From Clostridium beijerinckii (GTDB lineage Bacteria > Bacillota > Clostridia > Clostridiales > Clostridiaceae), in contig NZ_CP073653.1 in NCBI RefSeq assembly GCF_018223745.1, positions 3,190,001-3,254,000 on the forward strand: DNA of 64,000 nucleotides, read 5' to 3'. Each line of letters opens with the position of its first letter. Positions within the stretch are counted from its first letter, which is position 1. Positions 1-8,529 of the stretch are shown here, piece after piece. The translations under genes and the position numbers were made by a program. The notes under the pieces are model-generated. The model searched no databases. It was not told the DNA's origin and saw nothing but the letters and a program-made list of their open reading frames with translations.

Positions 1-666
1 ACCTGGTACATTTGGATTGCGCTTTTGCAGGAAGCATACTAATCTATAATACGCCCAGCCTTGAATAATTCTGTAGTTAAACTTTAAGTAATTACACCAA
101 TTGTCTTTAATCCTAATGCAATTTTCATCCTTATTATTTTTATAAATTTCATAAATGCTTTCATTATCTTCTTTGGATAGTTCTTCTATGAGCTTTTGAA
201 CTTTTTTCTGACCTCTAAGTTTATTCTCAAAAAATGGTGATAAAAATCTATACGGTACATTTAAAGTTAATTCTTTAAGCATTTTATTTAATGTTTTATC
301 TTGTGATGAATATATAAAGTTAAAAAGCTTACGTTCATCATAATTGCTTTCCAAGTTATATGTATCTGAAATGTAATTAGCTACTTTTGCTAAATTATCA
401 CATAATCCAAAACTTAACTTATATTTCAAAAGAGGATACCAAGCCTTTACGACCATTTTACATATTAATGTTCTAAATTCTATTTCAAAATTACCCAAAG
501 AAATTTCATCTAATAAAGCCAGCAGCCAATACATCTTATAACTTGCCACAACATTATCATCTCTAAGTGCCCTAGAGAATGTGGCATAATCAACTTCATT
601 ACTATAAGGGACTTCACATATTTCTTTTGGTAATATTATATCTTTTCTTGTGTATATATCATTCAT
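1..666 (-). CDS. HNH-endonuclease-type protein, 3' part outside the window
   Basis: An open frame of 222 codons runs off the left edge without a stop. It begins at an ATG (664-666) preceded by a GGTGGAGAG ribosome site. The protein has an N-terminal patch with the residues SYKMYWLLALLDEI and reaches WAYYRLVCFLQKRNPNVP at the window edge. I recall this combination from proteins annotated as HNH endonuclease domain proteins, in which the HNH motif follows this point; the motif itself is not in the window, so the nuclease call is from family memory. A degenerate copy of the first ~20 codons lies at 4334-4525. A terminator-like repeat separates it from the gene upstream. Confidence 0.5.
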   Translation of the reverse strand, partial: MNDIYTRKDIILPKEICEVPYSNEVDYATFSRALRDDNVVASYKMYWLLALLDEISLGNFEIEFRTLICKMVVKAWYPLLKYKLSFGLCDNLAKVANYISDTYNLESNYDERKLFNFIYSSQDKTLNKMLKELTLNVPYRFLSPFFENKLRGQKKVQKLIEELSKEDNESIYEIYKNNKDENCIRIKDNWCNYLKFNYRIIQGWAYYRLVCFLQKRNPNVPG

Positions 667-714
667 AAAACTCTCCACCTAACACCTAGTGATATACATT
701 ATAACTATATTTTA

Positions 715-752
715 ACATAAAATAAGAGCTTATTTTACATAAACTCTCATAA
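715..752 (-). terminator. Dispersed hairpin terminator, copy 1
   Basis: An imperfect stem formed by AATAAGAGCTTA and its partner, followed on the minus strand by a TTATTTTATG tail. It lies behind the gene at 796-1218. The same stem and flanks recur at 4465-4503, 14888-14925, 34206-34243, 36807-36845 and 42763-42797. Confidence 0.6.
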
Positions 753-795
753 AAGAACTATTTTATATGCGTAGCCTAATCCCAACTTTCAAAAT

Positions 796-1218
796 CTAAT
801 CATTTTCAATATACACATCACATTTTTCATCTCTTGCCCTTCTTAATAATGCTAAAATTAAAGCTTGCACTTCCTCTATTTCTTTGATCAAGCACTCATC
901 AATACTCTTATAATCTGTTTTAGTTAAATTTCTGCTATCAAAAAGTGAAAATTCTTCAATCGCTTGATCTATGTTATGGATTTTGCATTTATCAGAATAA
1001 GTATCGCACCAGCCCACACACATATTCCACTCTAACACTATTCCAGCATCATACAAAATATCTCTTTTATTAATCTCTGCTGCAATTATTGCTTGCATCA
1101 TAGGTTCAAAATATCCATTCCAAATGCTTAATTCATATATTTCTTGGTCTTTGAAGTGAAAATACAATATAACTCCAGGTTCACCATCATATCCATCATA
1201 ATATTTAGTATTAATCAT
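796..1218 (-). CDS. Hypothetical acidic protein, 140 aa
   Basis: I do not recognise the family. The reading frame is intact, with an AAGGAGAG site eight bases before the ATG. The protein is acidic and soluble: no signal peptide and no membrane segment. It has a tryptophan-rich middle (residues 60-72) and a charged helical C-terminus. It lies upstream of the HNH-like gene on the same strand but is separated from it by a terminator-like hairpin, so the two are probably separate transcripts. The neighbourhood contains phage and decayed genes, so an immunity or accessory role is possible, but nothing in the sequence shows it. Confidence 0.6.
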   Translation of the reverse strand: MINTKYYDGYDGEPGVILYFHFKDQEIYELSIWNGYFEPMMQAIIAAEINKRDILYDAGIVLEWNMCVGWCDTYSDKCKIHNIDQAIEEFSLFDSRNLTKTDYKSIDECLIKEIEEVQALILALLRRARDEKCDVYIEND

Positions 1219-1560
1219 TTCTTCTCTCCTTAACTATTAATATAAAATAAATTCACTCTCTAGTGCAGATTACGTTTAATGTAGAAAAATACCGTAAATT
1301 CATTTCTAAATTTACGGCATTACAAAGATTTAAAATTAAATATCGATGATGGTTTCAAAGAATTTACCATGTAATCCATCCATAGGTTTTATAATAATGT
1401 GGTTTAGATTGTACTAAGCTTCATTATATAATTATGCTTTTACCTTATAAATTCATAAACCAAAAGTTTAACTCCTATCAAATAGAATATGACCACTTTT
1501 ATACAATTTAAGAATACACCGCCAAGTATTTAAATTATCTAACAGATCTAAGCACAATCA
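1219..1560. other. Intergenic, no gene seen
   Basis: AT-rich stretch with stop codons in all frames. It contains only the ribosome site of the gene at 796-1218 and no convincing hairpin followed by a T-run. Confidence 0.5.
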
Positions 1561-1667
1561 CTTTCTTAAATCCCCTATGTTCCTATCTCTTCTTATCACC
1601 AGCACAAGTTCCTCTTATCTATAACTAAGCTATCAGCAAATCCATACAAAACTTCTATCATATTATA
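1561..1667 (-). pseudogene. Fragment of a MazG-like pyrophosphohydrolase gene
   Basis: On the minus strand this stretch encodes MIEVLYGFADSL and then, after drift and a frame change, residues like RRDRNIGDLRK. It lines up with the C-terminal third of the intact gene at 42924-43232 (VMEVLFGLADSL...KREERGGFKEG), and the DNA matches are clear over about 100 bases. No start codon, ribosome site or N-terminal two thirds remain. It is a decayed partial paralogue lying directly behind the AraC gene. Confidence 0.6.
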
Positions 1668-2561
1668 TTATGATACTCTCTTTATAGGAATCCACAATTC
1701 ACAAAATAAACCTGTCTCCCCTTCCTCAGGATAAATTTCATAGTCAGTGTCTTCTGTCTGTTCATAGTCAGACTGTGGTAAGAATTCTTTAAAAAATCTA
1801 CTCCACATTTCACTGATACAATTACCATTATTACCATAGCATTTAAAAACTACATAGGTTGCCGAGTCAACTTCCCATATACGGTAACCTTTTTTAAGCA
1901 TTGCTTCTTCATTATCTATATGAGTATCTTCATCAATAAGTACTCCAATTCCATAATCAAAAGTTATTTCATTCTTCTTGGTAGGGCTGCATAGACCATA
2001 TAAATCTTTTTTACCAACTGGCCTCATATTCATAATTTCTTCTACTAAATGTTCTTTATGACATTCACCCCAAAAGTCAGTAATATCATGATTGCCAGCC
2101 TCATTCATAATTTCATTACTAAATGCTCGTACCTTTGCAATAAATCTTTGTTTGCCTGTTTCTTCAATCCTATAATTCATAGTGTTTCCGCCTTCCAATA
2201 TAATTTTAATGGCCAAAGGGTTAAAGAGACAGAGTTGAGTTCCTTTTCTTTTAGCTAACTTTGGTGATACGCCATGAAACCGATAAAAAGCCTTTGTAAA
2301 ACTTTCTGGTGTTTCGTAACCATACTTAAAGGCAACGTCAATAATTTTACTGTCAGTTAGCTGTAATTCTTGTCCTGCTAGTGATAACTTTCTATTACGA
2401 ATGTACTCATTTGCTGTCATTCCAGCCATTAAACTGAATATTCTATGAAAGTTGTAACATGACATATGCACCTCTTTTGCTACATTTTCGTAATTGATCT
2501 TCTCTAGAAGATGACTCTCCATATAATCAATTGCGCTTTGTAATGACTTTCCAAAACTCAT
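1668..2561 (-). CDS. AraC-family regulator with GyrI-like effector domain
   Basis: Residues 8-105 form an AraC-type double helix-turn-helix with the usual second-helix pattern (DVAFKYGYETPESFTKAFYRFHGVSP). Residues ~127-295 match the GyrI-like/AraC effector-binding fold found in small-molecule sensing regulators of the Rob/SAV type. Length (297 aa) is normal for this class. A GGGGAAAGGATAG ribosome site precedes the ATG. No obvious target gene is adjacent: the downstream side is a pseudogene fragment and the upstream side small unknown genes. It probably responds to an amphipathic or cationic ligand, as family members do; the ligand is unknown. Confidence 0.85.
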   Translation of the reverse strand: MSFGKSLQSAIDYMESHLLEKINYENVAKEVHMSCYNFHRIFSLMAGMTANEYIRNRKLSLAGQELQLTDSKIIDVAFKYGYETPESFTKAFYRFHGVSPKLAKRKGTQLCLFNPLAIKIILEGGNTMNYRIEETGKQRFIAKVRAFSNEIMNEAGNHDITDFWGECHKEHLVEEIMNMRPVGKKDLYGLCSPTKKNEITFDYGIGVLIDEDTHIDNEEAMLKKGYRIWEVDSATYVVFKCYGNNGNCISEMWSRFFKEFLPQSDYEQTEDTDYEIYPEEGETGLFCELWIPIKRVS

Positions 2562-2901
2562 CTATCCTTTCCCCTTTCACTATGTATTATAAAATTCCTT
2601 GTAAGAATATTCCTGTCCTAGTTTGCAGTATTTTGTCCTGTATGCTTTTTAATTGCTCGTACCTGCATTGATTAATATTTTAACTCTGAAGGAAGCAAAA
2701 GCTAAAGGAATGCACCAATCTAAATCAAAAGTTGATAGTTAGTCGTTTCGATATTATTTAAGTTCTACATATTTTAAAGTAAACAAAAATAGTTTTTTTA
2801 ATATACAAAACTAATATAAACAAATAGCTTGCTACGATAAGATAAAAATATCATAGTAATCTATTTTCTTTATAAAATGCAAGCTCATAATCTATTCTTT
2901 G
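2562..2901. other. Intergenic, no gene seen
   Basis: AT-rich spacer holding the promoter side of the AraC gene. I see no open frame with a ribosome site and no strong hairpin. Confidence 0.5.
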
Positions 2902-3024
2902 TTATAAATAATTAATTAAATCCTCATAATCAATATCAGGTTTCCTCTTGTTAAGTGGATCGCTGCAAAACAAGAAACATGTATAAAATTCATCTTCGCT
3001 CTTAAAAATAAAATAACTTTCCAT
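2902..3024 (-). CDS. Small hypothetical protein, 40 aa
   Basis: A 40-codon frame starts at ATG (3022-3024) behind an AGAGGA site with an eight-base spacer and ends at TAA. The product is short and acidic, starting MESYFIFKSEDEFYTCFLFC. It has two cysteines and no clear membrane helix. It follows the 90-aa gene on the same strand, and the three frames from 4159 to 2902 may form one transcript. I do not recognise it. The good ribosome site is the main reason to think it is real. Confidence 0.45.
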   Translation of the reverse strand: MESYFIFKSEDEFYTCFLFCSDPLNKRKPDIDYEDLINYL

Positions 3025-3077
3025 TTCGTATATCCTCTCACAAATGCATATCTATTTGCATAATAACTTCTAAAACT

Positions 3078-3350
3078 TTATCTAATCAATTTTAATTCTT
3101 CAAGAGCCATTCTTCTTATAATCTTTACTTTACCATCACCATCTCCCAAAAATTCAGTTTCTAAATCATCTGCTAAAGATGGTTCACCTTTATCAAAAAT
3201 TATATTCCAATATTCACTGCTATCATCACCATAATATGTCCCATCTGTAATTGTTTTGCACTGTAATAAAATTGATAATTTGTATGCAATATATACATCT
3301 ACTCTAGTTTGATCATCAAAGTCTTTTCTTGAAGTTTTTCCTTCTGTCAA
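3078..3350 (-). CDS. Hypothetical protein, 90 aa, translationally coupled
   Basis: The frame begins at a TTG whose bases overlap the TGA stop of the upstream gene, an arrangement that favours translational coupling. The product is acidic, with a GDDSSEYW segment and a C-terminal KVKIIRRMALEELKLIR helix. I do not recognise a family. The tight overlap with the phage replisome-organiser gene suggests both came in together with a phage or another mobile element. Confidence 0.5.
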   Translation of the reverse strand: MTEGKTSRKDFDDQTRVDVYIAYKLSILLQCKTITDGTYYGDDSSEYWNIIFDKGEPSLADDLETEFLGDGDGKVKIIRRMALEELKLIR

Positions 3351-4159
3351 AAGCTAAATGCCAAAACAATCTCCTCATCTTTTCCTATTACCGGCTCCCC
3401 TTCAGTAATCTTCATCAGATCATCATTTTCTACTTCATCAACAATACTAATTTCATTAATCTTCTCTTTTTTCTTAGGCTTACTTTTATTTTTTACTGCT
3501 TTCTTCTCTAAGGTAGTTACTATCTCATTAGGTAAATTCTCTTTGCTTTTGTATTTTTCCATATTTAATTTCTGAGTGGCTTCATTATCTGCTTCTGTTA
3601 CATTCTTATTACAGCTGTTTAAAGGTACACTTGTACTTGTTTCCATACAGCTTTTATTATCAGCATTAGTTACATTTTTATTTGCAATATTATCTTTTAT
3701 ATCAATTACTTTATTATCCTTATGTTTATTCTCACTCTCCACATTGATATTCTCTATACAGCTGCTGCTTAGCTGTTTCTTATCGTTAATTTCAACTTCT
3801 TCTGCTTTATGTTTATTTTGAACTTTTTCTTTTGTTTTAATATTTTGATGCTTTACAAAGTTTTTTACTTTATATATTTTATCTTGAGTAAATTCAACCA
3901 TTTCTAAGTCTATAAAAGTTTTTATAGCTAATTCTATTTCAGATACTTCTCTATTGAACTCTATAGCCAAAGTCTCTAGAGTATATGGTATATTTCTAGA
4001 TAAAAATAATTCTCCTTCTAAATTGACCTTACCTGCAAGAACCACAAGCCTAGTCCAAACATAATTTATAAGATCTCTTTTTTCCATTCTATCTATTATT
4101 TTAAACTTTGTATCCTCATACATATTCACATTAAATTTAACACATTTTCTTTCTCTCAT
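3347..4159 (-). CDS. Phage replisome organiser, N-terminal domain protein
   Basis: Residues 1-110 match the N-terminal domain of phage replisome organisers (Phage_rep_org_N): MRERKCVKFNVNMYEDTKFK, then DLINYVWTRLVVLAGKVNLEGELFLS and a winged-helix-like segment ending in VKNFVKHQN. The rest is a low-complexity Lys/Asn/Glu-rich tail with no helicase-loader domain. The ATG at 4157-4159 is preferred over the upstream GTG because it stands nine bases behind an AGGAGC site. In phages this domain works at the replication origin, next to DnaC/DnaB loader genes; none is present here, so this is a solitary remnant or a domesticated gene. Confidence 0.7.
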   Translation of the reverse strand: MRERKCVKFNVNMYEDTKFKIIDRMEKRDLINYVWTRLVVLAGKVNLEGELFLSRNIPYTLETLAIEFNREVSEIELAIKTFIDLEMVEFTQDKIYKVKNFVKHQNIKTKEKVQNKHKAEEVEINDKKQLSSSCIENINVESENKHKDNKVIDIKDNIANKNVTNADNKSCMETSTSVPLNSCNKNVTEADNEATQKLNMEKYKSKENLPNEIVTTLEKKAVKNKSKPKKKEKINEISIVDEVENDDLMKITEGEPVIGKDEEIVLAFSF

Positions 4160-4333
4160 TTTTAACACGCTCCTATATAAATAATTTATCTATATAGGAT
4201 ATATGCTTAAAAATGAAAGTTACTAATATAAATTAAAAATTATTTTATTCTTCCTGTAATTTAGATTCTAAAAGCTTGTATTTTTCATTTTAACTTCTGA
4301 AATCAATTTTAAAATTATTAATTCCTCCATATC

Positions 4334-4440
4334 TTAATATAAAATGGCTTCTTTTATACTATAATGGACTTCACATATTTCTTTTAGCAATATTATCTGT
4401 TCTTTTGAAGTATATATTTGATTCATTTTAATTCCACCCA
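4334..4440 (-). pseudogene. Degenerate copy of the start of the HNH-like gene
   Basis: The minus strand encodes MNQIYTSKEQIILLKEICEV, closely matching MNDIYTRKDIILPKEICEV at the start of the gene at 1-666, and then ends after a few codons. The DNA similarity continues upstream through the same terminator-like repeat, so a block of about 150 bases was duplicated. It has no remaining nuclease body. Confidence 0.6.
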
Positions 4441-4464
4441 ACAAAATACAATATAAATACATTC

Positions 4465-4503
4465 TACCATAAAAATAAGAGCTTACATTACATAAACTCT
4501 TAT
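4465..4503 (-). terminator. Dispersed hairpin terminator, copy 2
   Basis: Stem AAGAGTTTA/TAAGCTCTT with a seven-base loop, followed on the minus strand by a TATTTTTATGG tail. It lies downstream of the GH31 gene (stop at 4593) and is the likely end of the sugar operon transcript. Confidence 0.6.
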
Positions 4504-4592
4504 CTAAATACATCCTATTTAACAATGATAAAAATCAACCTATTTAATCAGCTAGAGTTATACCCCCAAACTGCCGATTTATGATATTAATT

Positions 4593-6635
4593 TTAAATAT
4601 TTATAGTGCAAGATCCTTCCTTATAATCTCTTAGAAACAATGGAATTTGATCAATTGGGGCATCTACAAGTATTGTTTGTCCACCTTCCATTTTTTCTTT
4701 TGTCCATGCATTAGTCCAATTTGACCCTGATGGCAGATATACTTCACGTTCAGTCTGACCTTTTTCCATAATAGGTGCAACTAGGATATTTGGCCCAAAC
4801 ATATATTGCGATTCATTATCCCAACAAAGCTTATCCTCTGGAAAATCATAGAACATTGGTCGCATGACTGGAGTTCCTTTTTTATGTGCTTCTTCCATTA
4901 AAGTAGTAATATAAGGCATCATTGCTTCTCTTATTTTCAAATACTTCTTGCAGATTTCATATACCTTGTCTCCATAAGACCATACTTCATTATCAGCACC
5001 GGATACGCATTCAGCTCCACCTGTTGTTCCATACTGAGGCTTGAAAGGCCAGCGATAACCATGAAGTCTCATAACTGGGCAGAAAGTTCCGTATTCAAAC
5101 CAACGGATCAATACCTCATGGAAATCTGGATCATCAATATGTCCTCCGAAGAATCCTCCAATGTCTGTAGTCCACCAAGGAATTCCTGCAAGTCCCATAT
5201 TTAATCCTGCTGCAAATTGATTTCTGAGACTTTTAAAGGAAGAATGTATATCACCTGACCAAACCAATGCACCGTATCTTTGAGATCCAGCCCATGCACA
5301 GCGTAGCAAATTAATTATACCTTCCTGTCCTTCTGCTTTCATACCATCAAAGAATGTTTTTGCATACATCATAGGATAAATGTTTCCTACCTGCACATTT
5401 GGTCCTAAATGATATCGGTAATTTTCGAAATCATAAACACTATATTCAGGCTCTGCTTCATCAAGCCAGAAAATCTTTACACCCTTATCGTAGTAATTTT
5501 TCTTAGCTTTCTGCCATACATACTCTCTTGCCTCAGGATTAGTAGGGTCATAATGTATAGTATTTCCCATGAAATTCATACAAATGCGGAAACCTTTATC
5601 TGTTCTAACGAGCAATCCCTTATTCATCATTTCGTCAAAATTTTCACTTCTATAATCTACAGTTGGCCAAATAGATACCATCAATTCAATTCCCATGTCC
5701 TTAAGTTCTTTTATCATAGCATCTGGATCTGGCCAGTATGTTGGATCAAACTTCCATTCGCCTTGGAGTGGCCAGTGGAAAAAATCTACCACAATAACAG
5801 AGATAGGAAGATTACGTTTCTTATATTCCCTTGCTACTTCTAAAAGTTCTTCTTGAGTCTGATAGCGTAACTTACATTGCCAGAATCCCATAGCGTATTT
5901 TGGCATCATAGGAACTTTTCCAGTTGCATCAGCATATGCTTCTTCAATCTCTGCAGGAGTGTCTCCTGCAGTAATCCAATAATCCAGCTTCTTTGTAGAA
6001 TATGCTTCCCATGTAGTAATATTCTTCCCAAAATTCACACGTCCCACTGCAGGATTGTTCCAAAGAAATCCATAACCCAAAGATGATAGAGCAAATGGCA
6101 CGCTAGCCTGAGAATTTCTGTGTGCTAACTCTAAATCTGCTCCTTTCACGTCTAAGAACGGCTGTTGATATTGCCCCATACCATAGATTTTTTCATCTGG
6201 ATTAGAAACAAACCTCATGCTTAGATGATAATCTCCTCCTATAATCGGCTTGAATTCTCTTCCTTCCACTTCCAAAGAACTACAAGTAGAACTATACATA
6301 TCCTTACGATTACGAACATATTCCTCTAACAACAATTCACCTTTCTGATTATAAAATTCTAATTTTCCAATCTGATTAATTACTGCTATAATCTTACCAT
6401 TTACGATTTTTGCACTATACTCCTCAATACTGATCTTAGCATTAGATGGTTTTGGTTCTATAAGCGCCCAATCCTCCATAGGCATATCTGGCTCTTTTGT
6501 GGATTTAATCCTTAAACTATTTGGCCCCCACGGCATGATAATAAGACGTTCTGCATCATATCTATAGCAAAGAGCTCCATCCTTTTCCTCAAAATATCCT
6601 AATAAAAATTCTCTGTTATCATCAAATTGTCCCAT
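4593..6635 (-). CDS. Glycoside hydrolase family 31, alpha-xylosidase/alpha-glucosidase type
   Basis: This 680-aa enzyme has the GH31 order: an N-terminal beta-sandwich (1-230), a TIM barrel (~240-560) and a proximal C-terminal sheet. The nucleophile motif is WLDEAEPE, with Asp392; the general acid is Asp462 in RYGALVWSGD, a spacing of 70 residues as in YicI-like alpha-xylosidases. There is no signal peptide, so it acts on imported oligosaccharides in the cytoplasm. It is the last gene of an ABC sugar transporter locus. The exact substrate (alpha-xylosides such as isoprimeverose, or alpha-glucosides) cannot be read from the sequence. A CAAT-rich spacer of 88 bases separates it from the permease gene. 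Confidence 0.88.
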   Translation of the reverse strand: MGQFDDNREFLLGYFEEKDGALCYRYDAERLIIMPWGPNSLRIKSTKEPDMPMEDWALIEPKPSNAKISIEEYSAKIVNGKIIAVINQIGKLEFYNQKGELLLEEYVRNRKDMYSSTCSSLEVEGREFKPIIGGDYHLSMRFVSNPDEKIYGMGQYQQPFLDVKGADLELAHRNSQASVPFALSSLGYGFLWNNPAVGRVNFGKNITTWEAYSTKKLDYWITAGDTPAEIEEAYADATGKVPMMPKYAMGFWQCKLRYQTQEELLEVAREYKKRNLPISVIVVDFFHWPLQGEWKFDPTYWPDPDAMIKELKDMGIELMVSIWPTVDYRSENFDEMMNKGLLVRTDKGFRICMNFMGNTIHYDPTNPEAREYVWQKAKKNYYDKGVKIFWLDEAEPEYSVYDFENYRYHLGPNVQVGNIYPMMYAKTFFDGMKAEGQEGIINLLRCAWAGSQRYGALVWSGDIHSSFKSLRNQFAAGLNMGLAGIPWWTTDIGGFFGGHIDDPDFHEVLIRWFEYGTFCPVMRLHGYRWPFKPQYGTTGGAECVSGADNEVWSYGDKVYEICKKYLKIREAMMPYITTLMEEAHKKGTPVMRPMFYDFPEDKLCWDNESQYMFGPNILVAPIMEKGQTEREVYLPSGSNWTNAWTKEKMEGGQTILVDAPIDQIPLFLRDYKEGSCTINI

Positions 6636-6723
6636 ATTAATCCCTCCTATTTATTATTCTTCTCAGTCTATTGTGAATTCCTAAAGCATTTATTTACCTA
6701 ACTTTTTTCCTGTAATATTTTAA

Positions 6724-7569
6724 TTATTCTTTTACTGCACCACTAGTTAGACCACCGATTATATATTTTTGCATGAATATAAATATTGCTACTACCGGAA
6801 TTATAGTGAGTGTACCAAAAGCCATTATTTTATTCCAAGCTAAACCGTATTGCCCCATAAAATTATAAATTCCTGCAGTCATTGGCCTCATGCTTTGCTC
6901 ATTCATAAATGTTAAAGCAAAAATCAAATCCCCCCATGCAAATAAGAATGAAAATACTGCAGCCATTATAATACCTGGATAAGATACTGGAAGTATAATT
7001 CTTATAAAAGCCTGGAATGTATTGCACCCGTCAACCCTGGCAGAGTCCTCCAGCTCCTTAGGTATGGATAAAAAATACGTTCTTAGTATAATTACAACAA
7101 ATGGTATAGATATTGTGCAGTCAGCAAGAATAGGTGATAAGTAGGTATTTAATATTCTAAATCTCCCAAATATTATAAACATTGGCGTTAATAATAAAGT
7201 TGCCGGAAGCATCTGAGTAATAAGAAATGATTGAATAAATAATTTTTTACCTTTAATTCTATACCTTGCAAGACCATATGCTGATGGCACTGCAAAAAGC
7301 AATGTGATCACAAGAACCGAAAAACTTATGAAACAGCTGTTAAAAAACCCTTTGAATATGCTATATTCACCAGTTATTTGAGCAGCATATGCACTTAATG
7401 TAAGCTGTTCAGGAAAAAAGGTCGGAGGATTTCTAAATATTTCAGCATCACTTTTAAATGAACTTATAATTACCCAATATAAAGGGAATAGAAATATTGC
7501 TCCAACTATTACAGCTATAATATTTAAAATAATGTTAGTTCTCGGTTTAATATATCTTCTTTCCTCCAA
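6724..7569 (-). CDS. Sugar ABC transporter permease, MalG type
   Basis: Six predicted membrane helices and the permease signature with the EAA-like loop (ELEDSARVDGCNTFQAFIRIILPVSYPG, around 180-207) that contacts the ATPase. Length 281 aa is usual for CUT1 MalG-like permeases. The start is a TTG preceded by GAGGTGA, one base behind the stop of the MalF-type gene, so the two are co-translated. It works with the permease and the binding protein upstream. No ATPase gene is present in the locus; CUT1 systems of this kind usually share an MsmK-type ATPase encoded elsewhere. Confidence 0.92.
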   Translation of the reverse strand: MEERRYIKPRTNIILNIIAVIVGAIFLFPLYWVIISSFKSDAEIFRNPPTFFPEQLTLSAYAAQITGEYSIFKGFFNSCFISFSVLVITLLFAVPSAYGLARYRIKGKKLFIQSFLITQMLPATLLLTPMFIIFGRFRILNTYLSPILADCTISIPFVVIILRTYFLSIPKELEDSARVDGCNTFQAFIRIILPVSYPGIIMAAVFSFLFAWGDLIFALTFMNEQSMRPMTAGIYNFMGQYGLAWNKIMAFGTLTIIPVVAIFIFMQKYIIGGLTSGAVKE

Positions 7570-7570
7570 A

Positions 7571-8449
7571 TTACATCACCTCATCTTCTTTTATTAATTT
7601 TACATAGAATAGGCTTACTATAAATAGAGTTAAGAACAGAATATTGGCTACTGCTGAACCTTGGCTATAGCTATATTGATTGAATGATAGCTTATATGAT
7701 AAAGTAGACAAAACTTCTGTTGCATTTACGGGTCCACCATTTGTCATTATAAAAACAAGGTCAAATACTTTAAATGTATAAATAAATCCAAGCATTAACA
7801 CTGACAAAATTGCAGGTTTTATAGATGGAATAGTTATATAAAATAGTTTTTGAAACCAATTTGCTCCATCAAGACTGGCACTTTCATAAATAGATTTAGG
7901 AATCGTACTCAATCCAGTTGTTAAAAGAATCATATTAAAAGGGATTCCAACCCATACGTTAGTTATAATAAGTCCCCACATTGCACTATTAGGCTGTATA
8001 AGCCAGTCCAAAGGCTGATTTATAACATGAAGATTCATAAGTATTTGATTAATAACTCCACCACTTGGACTAAACATAAATTTAAATGATAATGCATTAA
8101 TAGTCATTGGTATTAACCAAGATACCATAACCAAACCTCTTATAAATTTTGAAAAAGTGAATTCTATATTAAAGAACAATGCAAATGCAAAACCTAGCAC
8201 AAATTGAAAAATTATACATACAACAGTATAATAAAGAGTATTTCCGATAGCCACCAGAAGCACAGAGCTTTTAAATAATTCTATATAATTCTTAAACCCT
8301 ACAAATTCTTTTATTGGACTGTTTACAGTCATAACATTAACGTCTTGCAAACTTAGTAAAATATTATATATTATTGGATAACCAACAAATAATAGCATAA
8401 ATATAACGGCTGGTACAATAAACATATAACCCACTCTATTCTTATGCAT
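7571..8449 (-). CDS. Sugar ABC transporter permease, MalF type
   Basis: A 292-aa protein with six membrane helices and the EAA loop (SIYESASLDGANWFQKLFYITIPSIKP). I take the ATG at 8447-8449 (MHKNRVGYMF) because AGAGGTGG lies directly before it; an ATG six codons upstream is possible. It pairs with the MalG-type permease, whose start follows immediately. The cognate binding protein is encoded 80 bases upstream. Confidence 0.92.
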   Translation of the reverse strand: MHKNRVGYMFIVPAVIFMLLFVGYPIIYNILLSLQDVNVMTVNSPIKEFVGFKNYIELFKSSVLLVAIGNTLYYTVVCIIFQFVLGFAFALFFNIEFTFSKFIRGLVMVSWLIPMTINALSFKFMFSPSGGVINQILMNLHVINQPLDWLIQPNSAMWGLIITNVWVGIPFNMILLTTGLSTIPKSIYESASLDGANWFQKLFYITIPSIKPAILSVLMLGFIYTFKVFDLVFIMTNGGPVNATEVLSTLSYKLSFNQYSYSQGSAVANILFLTLFIVSLFYVKLIKEDEVM

Positions 8450-8529
8450 ATTACCACCTCTTTTCATTTTCTATTTAATATGGATAGAGGGCTTAATTAA
8501 AGCACCTCAACCATATTAACCTTTACAAA

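Noticed and set aside
5409..5843. Open frame on the plus strand inside the GH31 gene
   Set aside because: It is the antisense shadow of a clear enzyme gene; it has no ribosome site and no recognisable product.
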